A DNA stretch of 14,118 nt from Patescibacteria group bacterium AH-259-L07. GTDB taxonomy: Bacteria > Patescibacteriota > Patescibacteriia > UBA2591 > UBA6264. Where the stretch lies: assembly GCA_027718005.1 (NCBI GenBank), contig JALLOP010000030.1:1-14118 (forward strand). Direction: 5' to 3'. The notes under the pieces are model-generated. The model was given only the letters and a program-made list of their open reading frames with translations. It was not told where the DNA came from and did no database searches. Each line of letters opens with the position of its first letter. Position 1 is the stretch's first letter. Made by a program: the position numbers and the translations under genes. This document shows positions 8,076 through 13,014 of this stretch, piece after piece.

Positions 8076-8092
8076 GTCCTGCGCAGCAGGAC
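8076..8092. repeat. 7-bp GC-rich hairpin next to the inverted repeat
   Basis: GTCCTGC (8076-8082), loop GCA, GCAGGAC (8086-8092). It lies two bases after the larger inverted repeat, forming a double hairpin. No T-run follows. Confidence 0.65.
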
Positions 8093-8295
8093 TGGGGGCG
8101 GGACGTGTTTTCGCAATTCTGCGCCTCCCTCATACGCCTCGTTACCCCGTTACTTAAATGAGCAGAATCTCAAAACAGATAAATTTTCGTTTCCTTATTA
8201 AAAATTTTTTAGGGCGCGCGGAAATAAAAATAGTATAGAAAATTTTTCTGTTTTGTGCGCCGATAGGCGTGCGGAAACACGTGGGCGGGATTACA

Positions 8296-8311
8296 AATCC
8301 GTATACGGATT
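8296..8311. repeat. 16-bp perfect palindrome AATCCGTATACGGATT
   Basis: A perfect dyad centred at 8303/8304, about 77 bp upstream of the restriction gene start. It could be a protein-binding site or part of a dispersed genomic motif. Nearby TTCGGATTTCG (about 8326-8336) shares the CGGATT half. Confidence 0.6.
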
Positions 8312-8387
8312 CTCCTTAAAAAAAGTTCGGATTTCGTCCAAGACACGGAGCCACATTGTATGTGATAAGCTTAAATTATATTAAAAT

Positions 8388-9149
8388 ATGACAGCAAATA
8401 TCCAATTACTACAGAAGCATTTAGGTCGAATAAAAAGACTTTACGAGAGAGAAATTAGGGCCAAAGATGGAAATCCCGGTTTTTTGATTCGATCCGGAAG
8501 AATAATTGATGAATTGCACGAGTATTTAAAAGGCGAGCTAGTTAATAATGGTGTTAAGAAAGAATATATTCATCCGCCATTAGGTAAAACTTCACCAGAA
8601 TTACCTATTAGTGGTTATTTTAAATCCAAAAAACAAGATCTTTTAGTACAAAAAGAAAAAAATTATCCTCTTATCAGCATAAACATCAGAAGTCAATTGA
8701 GTTCAGTGCAGAAAAACTATGACACTCTATTTGAGCGACTTGTCGCAGAGGCAGTAAATATACATGAAAAATTCTTACGATTACCTTGCGGCTATTTATA
8801 TTTGCTACCAGCCGTGGGATATAATTCTACAGCGATGAAGAAAAATAAGGTTATAAGAGATGAATATTTTAATTGGGAAAAGTATTTAATAACCTTCAGT
8901 TTATTAGCCAACAGAAATAGTATCAGAAATAAGTCATTTAAATATGAAAGAATTTGTTTATTAGCAGTAGATTTTTCATTAAATCCACCCGTTATACTTT
9001 CTTCAATTGATGATTTTTTAGATCGTAATTTGATTGACAAAGAATTTACTAAGAGTTTTGACTATTCTTCTCTTGGAATCGATGACTTTATTGAGAAATT
9101 AATAGCTATTTTTAACGCAAGAAATAAGATACCTGTTTCACGATTGTAG
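8388..9149 (+). CDS. Probable type II restriction endonuclease paired with the convergent adenine methyltransferase
   Basis: A 253-residue protein beginning at an ATG only a few bases after TATATTAA, so its mRNA may be nearly leaderless. The centre resembles XhoI/PaeR7I-like enzymes: KSKKQDLLV (D84), then LISINIRSQLSS (97-106), then KNYDTLFERLVAEAVNIHEKF (split here only by position: N110, R117, E121). In those enzymes the second strand reads IELKSQ with catalytic Glu and Lys; here the same positions are Asn99 and Arg101. YLYLLPAVGY (137-146) forms a further core strand. It ends 12 bp inside the convergent methyltransferase gene, the usual close linkage of a restriction-modification pair. The restriction role rests on that context and a by-eye motif match. 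The recognition site cannot be deduced. Confidence 0.65.
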   Translation: MTANIQLLQKHLGRIKRLYEREIRAKDGNPGFLIRSGRIIDELHEYLKGELVNNGVKKEYIHPPLGKTSPELPISGYFKSKKQDLLVQKEKNYPLISINIRSQLSSVQKNYDTLFERLVAEAVNIHEKFLRLPCGYLYLLPAVGYNSTAMKKNKVIRDEYFNWEKYLITFSLLANRNSIRNKSFKYERICLLAVDFSLNPPVILSSIDDFLDRNLIDKEFTKSFDYSSLGIDDFIEKLIAIFNARNKIPVSRL

Positions 9150-10976
9150 TGATAGTTTATATTTTTTGATCAAAAATTTGTCGATTCTATCCATCATTTT
9201 TTCTGCTTCTAAATATCCAAGTTCTTGTTCTGTGAAAATTGGTATCCCAAAAAGTTCAATAAAATTTTTTTGATAACAGGGATAAGCGCCCTCGATAGTA
9301 AAACTTGTTCTTGAGATATAATAATCCATAATCTTTGAATTTAAAATTTTCTGTAAAATATTTAATTTTATCTTTTGATCAAGTCCAAGTTGACCCACTT
9401 TCTTTTCGTAAATGCCATAGCCATTACAAAATAGGGATTCCTCGTTATTCTCTAAGAGAAATCTTGGCTTATCGCTGAAGGTAGGAGTTAGTAGTTTTTT
9501 TCCTCTAATACTTAGCCCCTGTGTTCTAGCATAGGCGTACCAAACAGGATATTGTCCGTTACCTTTATCTCTTATTGATAATTCGTCTTTTGCTGCAAGT
9601 AGATATTCATAACATTTTGGGAACTTCTGCTTTAATTTTTTTTCGGGTATAATTTTTGCTGTGCTATTCTTGATAATATAAGGGAAAATTATCATTCGTG
9701 AATTTTTTGCAAGATTTTTTTGATCTTTGAAATCAGATATTTTATCAATTGGTTTCACTATTTCTCGCTCGATAAGATAAACTTTATCTTTATAGATTTT
9801 TTTATAATAACCTTTTTCAAGGCTTTTACCTTCAATAAAGTAGACATTATCTTTACAGGTCGCTATACCTACTCGAATATCTGTCATGTCACCTAATTTA
9901 TTTGGTTGTTTTTCTATTTTTTTAATATTGAGCCGATCCTCTCTTCGTAGCAGTCTCCACTTTTTTATATTTAAATCAGTATACTCAATTGGAGAATAAT
10001 TTAGATTTTTGAGATTTGCCAATGATGCTGGACTTTCTATTTTCTCATATAGAAAGTTTTTTCTTTCTCTCTTAGAAAGAAAGGTTATACAAGTATATGT
10101 TTGAACTTTAAATATCTTTAAGTGATTGAAGTCAATAATTCTTTCAATAAATCTATTATTTTGCAAATAACTTCTCAGGCAGATTCCTGCCAAGGAAGTG
10201 AAATAATTATTCGGCACAATGTAAGCTAGTCTTCCTGTATTTTTCATTATCGATAATCCTAGCTCAAAGAAAGCAAAGTATAGGTTATAGGTTCCTTTCT
10301 TTAGAGTAGTCCAATTTTCATAAAGGCCTTTTCTTAGTTCTTGCGGAAGATCTTGATATTTAACATAAGGCGGATTTCCTATAATTATATCGAAGCCACC
10401 ATTTTTAAAGACTGATGGAAATAAATGTTCCCACTTGCTAGCCAAGCTATCTTCAGTATAGATATTGAAACTATAATTTTTTTCATCTTCTCCATTTATT
10501 GCCGCCAATAGTGATAACAAGATTTTGCATCGCCTGGTACCATAATCTAAAATATCTACGCCATAAATATTATCTTTTATTATATCTTTAATTTTCTTAT
10601 TAAATTTATTTTTGATATATTCACATGACGCTATTAGAAATGCGCCGCATCCGCAACTTGGATCGCAAATTTTGTCATTCGGTGATGATATGAGCTCATC
10701 CGACATAAAATTAGTAATAAAATCCGGAGTAAAAAATGCTCCATTTAATTTTTTGTCATTATCTGGTATTAACAATTCAAATCCTCTTACCAAATCATCA
10801 AAACTTTCAGGCATCTTAATTAAATTTTTTATCTCGTTTATGTTTCTAGATTTTCTGTTAATAATATCTAGAAGAAGCAGATTTTTTTTAATCTTTATCT
10901 CTTTATTATCAATAAAAGCCTGAATAAGCGCCTGTTCGATTTCTTCTATTGAGTATTTTTTTATTAGATTATCCAT
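9138..10976 (-). CDS. Eco57I/TaqI-like N6-adenine DNA methyltransferase
   Basis: A 612-residue protein starting at the ATG complementary to 10974-10976, with GGGG just upstream. Motif X GAFFTP (79-84), motif I DPSCGCGAFL (105-114, S-adenosylmethionine binding) and catalytic motif IV IIIGNPPYVKY (197-207) come in the gamma-class order of N6-adenine methyltransferases. The C-terminal half (about 340-600), with YPVWYAYARTQGLSI and later IEGAYPCYQKNFIELFGIP, matches the TaqI-C-like target-recognition region. The size fits type II gamma enzymes rather than a fused type IIG protein, which is usually larger and carries an N-terminal nuclease. It presumably protects the host from the convergent nuclease at 8388-9149, overlapping it by 12 bp. 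A promoter-like pair at 11124-11152 could drive it. Confidence 0.9.
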   Translation of the reverse strand: MDNLIKKYSIEEIEQALIQAFIDNKEIKIKKNLLLLDIINRKSRNINEIKNLIKMPESFDDLVRGFELLIPDNDKKLNGAFFTPDFITNFMSDELISSPNDKICDPSCGCGAFLIASCEYIKNKFNKKIKDIIKDNIYGVDILDYGTRRCKILLSLLAAINGEDEKNYSFNIYTEDSLASKWEHLFPSVFKNGGFDIIIGNPPYVKYQDLPQELRKGLYENWTTLKKGTYNLYFAFFELGLSIMKNTGRLAYIVPNNYFTSLAGICLRSYLQNNRFIERIIDFNHLKIFKVQTYTCITFLSKRERKNFLYEKIESPASLANLKNLNYSPIEYTDLNIKKWRLLRREDRLNIKKIEKQPNKLGDMTDIRVGIATCKDNVYFIEGKSLEKGYYKKIYKDKVYLIEREIVKPIDKISDFKDQKNLAKNSRMIIFPYIIKNSTAKIIPEKKLKQKFPKCYEYLLAAKDELSIRDKGNGQYPVWYAYARTQGLSIRGKKLLTPTFSDKPRFLLENNEESLFCNGYGIYEKKVGQLGLDQKIKLNILQKILNSKIMDYYISRTSFTIEGAYPCYQKNFIELFGIPIFTEQELGYLEAEKMMDRIDKFLIKKYKLSLQS

Positions 10977-11096
10977 ACCCCGTTGTTTTTTTATTTATTT
11001 AGATTTTTTAGAAGTTCTAATAATACTGACAACCTTGCCCTGGATTAATAGTTTTTTGACAAAAATCGGTTTAATATTTATTTTTGCAGCCGTAAT

Positions 11097-11160
11097 AATG
11101 CATACTTTATTATATTATAGCAGATTATATATATTTTCCCTAATCGGAGCAATGCATACT
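11097..11160 (-). repeat. Two AATGCATACT direct repeats flanking the methyltransferase promoter
   Basis: Exact 10-bp copies (+ strand sequence AATGCATACT) lie at 11097-11106 and 11151-11160, 54 bp apart. The second overlaps the -35 box by two bases and the first lies downstream of both -10 boxes. Each contains the palindrome ATGCAT. Paired operator-like placement suggests control of methyltransferase expression; no binding protein is known. Confidence 0.4.
11124..11152 (-). promoter_or_regulatory. Probable promoter of the adenine methyltransferase
   Basis: On the minus strand: TTGCTC, 17-bp spacer, TATAAT. A second TATAAT lies 10 bp further downstream (11114-11119). The leader to the methyltransferase ATG would be about 140 nt. 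Confidence 0.5.
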
Positions 11161-11198
11161 ACAAGTGCTATTAACACCTGTAGCATGTATTTTTTGCT

Positions 11199-11306
11199 CT
11201 ACCGCCTTCTTCTTTCAGCGATGGTCGTTCTTGGCCTTCGTTTTACGGCACGCTTTCTGACAAACCTGCCAGTTCCGCAACTACGATTAATTTTTCTTGT
11301 TGCCAT
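11199..11306 (-). CDS. Tiny arginine-rich TGRFV-type protein, 35 residues
   Basis: Reading the minus strand from ATG at 11306 gives 35 residues starting MATRKINRSCGTGRFV and ending TTIAERRRR, stop TAG. The pattern S-x-x-TGRFV-(about 8)-P-x-TT-x-x-E is one I recognise from a widespread class of very small bacterial and phage proteins of unknown function. The density of Arg and Lys (16 of 35) suggests nucleic-acid binding. The + strand ORF covering the same bases is hydrophobic and lacks any family pattern, which supports the minus-strand reading. No Shine-Dalgarno lies at normal distance; GGGAGG is about 30 nt upstream. The frame stays open for 18 codons before the ATG, but without a standard start. 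The minus promoter at 11422-11450 could transcribe it. Confidence 0.6.
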   Translation of the reverse strand: MATRKINRSCGTGRFVRKRAVKRRPRTTIAERRRR

Positions 11307-11421
11307 AAATTCGTTTATTAATTGATTAGCTTTGCCTCCCTTGTGACACGTACCCGACCTTTATAAGAATTGTATATGCCATAAATTCACTAAATATGAG
11401 CTTATAGGGGACAACATAGTA

Positions 11422-11450
11422 ATTGTAAAACACCCCAATTTATCTGTCAA
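11422..11450 (-). promoter_or_regulatory. Near-consensus promoter toward the small TGRFV gene
   Basis: On the minus strand: TTGACA (11445-11450), 17-bp spacer, TACAAT (11422-11427). The leader to the small gene's ATG is about 110 nt. The sequence GGTGTTTTACAAT at its -10 matches the divergent promoter's -10 region, suggesting shared control. Confidence 0.7.
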
Positions 11451-11482
11451 GCATTAAATAGTGTCAACTGTGGATAACTTTT

Positions 11483-11511
11483 TTGACAAATTATAACCAG
11501 TGTTTTATAAT
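11483..11511 (+). promoter_or_regulatory. Perfect-consensus promoter of the LexA-like gene
   Basis: TTGACA (11483-11488), 17-bp spacer, TATAAT (11506-11511), with transcription expected near 11518 and the start codon at 11542. It is the strongest sigma-70-type promoter in the window and probably also serves the methyltransferase and nuclease genes downstream. Confidence 0.85.
11490..11511 (+). promoter_or_regulatory. Operator-like inverted repeat over spacer and -10 box
   Basis: ATTATAA (11490-11496) and TTATAAT (11505-11511) form a 7-bp inverted repeat with an 8-bp centre, covering the spacer and -10 of the LexA-like gene's promoter. Overlapping it, AACCAGTGTTTTAT (11495-11508) recurs as AACCAATATTTTAT (11530-11543) with 12 of 14 bases equal, 35 bp away and reaching into the start codon. 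These are good candidates for autorepressor sites. Confidence 0.5.
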
Positions 11512-11541
11512 AATCAAGGTAATTAGTTTAACCAATATTTT

Positions 11542-12180
11542 ATGCATAAAACACAAGAAAAAATATTAAATATAATGGGCACCCATAATTTAAGCAAAAC
11601 GTCATTTCGTGAAATAGGTGGATTAATAGGAGAAAAAGGTAGCCCACAGAGAATCAAGCATCATATTCTGCAGCTTAAAGAAAAAGGGTTGATTCAACTT
11701 GATCAATATAACAAACCACTTAGAAAGATTCCTAGGGGGAAAATCAGAAACAGTGATTTGGTTTCTGTCCCACTAGTTGGCGCTGCAAATTGCGGCGTTG
11801 CTACTATATATGCCGATCAATATATTGAAGGGTATTTAAAAGTATCCAGGAAAATGCTGGAAAGAGTAAAAAATATTTTTGCTATTAAGGCAGTAGGGCC
11901 ATCCTTAAACAAAGCCAATATTAAAGGGAATTCTATAGAGGAGGGCGATTATGTAATCATTGATAGCGAGGATAAATCACCTGCTAATGGAGATTATGTT
12001 TTGTCTGTTATTGATGAGGTGGCCAATATTAAGAGATATATTAAAGATAAAGAAAATGATCGGATAATTTTATTGTCTGAATCAACCGAAGATTATCCAC
12101 CTATCTATATCCATCCCGACGATAACTTTGTGATTAATGGCAAAGTAGCTCAGGTAATCAAAAAACCAAAAATAAATTAA
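11542..12180 (+). CDS. LexA-like self-cleaving transcriptional repressor (wHTH plus S24 peptidase)
   Basis: A 212-residue protein with LexA layout. Residues 1-60 form a winged helix: TQEKILNIMGTHNLSKTSFREIG, where EKGSPQRIKHHILQLKEKG carries the recognition region. Residues 75-210 form the S24 domain: VPLVGAANCGVA with a Cys84-Gly85 cleavage site, KAVGPSLNKANI with nucleophile Ser121, and VANIKRYIK with general base Lys164. Cleavage after residue 84 coincides with the E. coli LexA position, but uses Cys-Gly as in UmuD rather than Ala-Gly. Such repressors are inactivated when RecA filaments form on damaged DNA. The gene has its own consensus promoter overlapped by operator-like repeats and precedes a methyltransferase-nuclease pair by 49 nt. 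It could be the host's LexA, but the position suggests a dedicated regulator of that pair. Confidence 0.88.
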   Translation: MHKTQEKILNIMGTHNLSKTSFREIGGLIGEKGSPQRIKHHILQLKEKGLIQLDQYNKPLRKIPRGKIRNSDLVSVPLVGAANCGVATIYADQYIEGYLKVSRKMLERVKNIFAIKAVGPSLNKANIKGNSIEEGDYVIIDSEDKSPANGDYVLSVIDEVANIKRYIKDKENDRIILLSESTEDYPPIYIHPDDNFVINGKVAQVIKKPKIN

Positions 12181-12229
12181 AAACATCACTAACACTAAGA
12201 GCGTTAATGATTATGATTTGTAAAAAACC

Positions 12230-13012
12230 ATGGCGATTTTTAATGATATAAATTTGAAAGATTGGAAAGAGTCAGAAGTTTGGACTGATAGCCTTTGGCT
12301 TATCCCTGAGAGAGACAAGTCAGGAAAGCATAACGGATTTTTTCATGGTAATTTCGTTCCACAAATTCCTAATCAGTTAATTTTGAAGTATACAAAGAAA
12401 AATGAAGTAGTTTTTGATCCTTTTGTGGGTGGCGGAACTAGTGCCTATGAAGCGGAAAATTTAAAAAGAAATTTTATAGGCATCGACATACAAAAAGATC
12501 TTACAGAACAAATTAAAAAGAATATTGATGCTAAAAATAATTTTTTTGAATTGTTGGCTGGTGATAGCACTGATTTTGGCACTTTTGACAAAGTCAAAGG
12601 GATTTTAAAGAAACATAGAAAGAGAAATGTCCAACTCGCAATTTTGCATCCCCCATATGCAGATATAATAAAATTTAGTAATTTAAAAGAAGACTTATCT
12701 AATGTAAAATCATTAAAGGAGTTTTTAGAAAAATTTTCTCAGGTTTTAAAGAATACTATTTCGATCCTAGAGAAAGATAGATATCTAGCTATAGTTATTG
12801 GCGATAAATACACATCAGGGCAATGGATTCCTTTAGGATTTTATTGTATGAACGAAGCTCAAAAGCTGAATTTAATTCTAAAAAGTGTTATAATTAAAAA
12901 CATGGAAGGAAACAGAGCAAAAAGAAACAAGGAAGCGATTTGGCGATATCGCGCGCTTTCAAGTGATTATTATATTTTTAAACATGAATACATTTTAATT
13001 TTCAAATATTAA
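12230..13012 (+). CDS. DNA methyltransferase with HPPY catalytic motif (N4-cytosine or N6-adenine)
   Basis: A 260-residue protein. FHGNFVPQIPNQLILKYT (38-55) is motif X-like, VVFDPFVGGGTSAYEA (60-75) is motif I binding S-adenosylmethionine, FIGIDI (82-87) is motif II and LAILHPPYADI (137-146) is catalytic motif IV. HPPY in place of the more frequent (D/N/S)PPY occurs in a distinct group of small amino-methyltransferases. The region after 145 (SNVKSLKEFLEKFS... YLAIVIGDKYTSGQWIPLG) includes the last core strands. The length is short but complete, with little room for a large separate recognition domain. The nuclease gene follows after two bases, so the two are surely co-transcribed and probably form a type II restriction-modification pair. 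Which base is methylated cannot be told from the sequence. Confidence 0.87.
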   Translation: MAIFNDINLKDWKESEVWTDSLWLIPERDKSGKHNGFFHGNFVPQIPNQLILKYTKKNEVVFDPFVGGGTSAYEAENLKRNFIGIDIQKDLTEQIKKNIDAKNNFFELLAGDSTDFGTFDKVKGILKKHRKRNVQLAILHPPYADIIKFSNLKEDLSNVKSLKEFLEKFSQVLKNTISILEKDRYLAIVIGDKYTSGQWIPLGFYCMNEAQKLNLILKSVIIKNMEGNRAKRNKEAIWRYRALSSDYYIFKHEYILIFKY

Positions 13013-13014
13013 AT

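Larger units (their letters stand above)
7897..8387. other. Gene-free stretch rich in hairpins and short repeats
   Basis: These 491 bases hold no ORF that looks like a real protein. They contain a 14-bp inverted repeat (8021-8073), a 7-bp hairpin (8076-8092), a 13-bp inverted repeat with distant arms (8103-8115 and 8270-8282), a direct repeat of GGCG(C/T)GCGGAAA (8213-8224 and 8266-8277), a 16-bp perfect palindrome (8296-8311) and a small hairpin CACAT-TGT-ATGTG (8353-8365). The GC-rich islands inside an AT-rich region stand out. It may be a REP- or MITE-like element, a structured RNA, or a composite boundary between two gene blocks. Its last 30 bases probably contain the promoter of the restriction gene starting at 8388. 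Confidence 0.55.

Noticed and set aside
7886..8201. Overlapping ORFs on both strands (7886-8116 minus, 7938-8201 plus)
   Set aside because: Both run through the hairpins, have low-complexity or repeat-derived sequence and no recognisable domain; they are best explained by the repeat structure.
9163..9176. 14-bp palindrome TTTTTGATCAAAAA inside the methyltransferase end
   Set aside because: It is within coding sequence, consists mainly of A and T runs, and a weak AT-only stem is poor evidence for a terminator.
11035..11325. 96-residue hydrophobic ORF on the + strand
   Set aside because: It crosses the minus promoter and is antisense to the TGRFV-type gene, whose pattern is recognisable; the hydrophobicity reflects the complement of Arg/Lys codons and AT-rich DNA.
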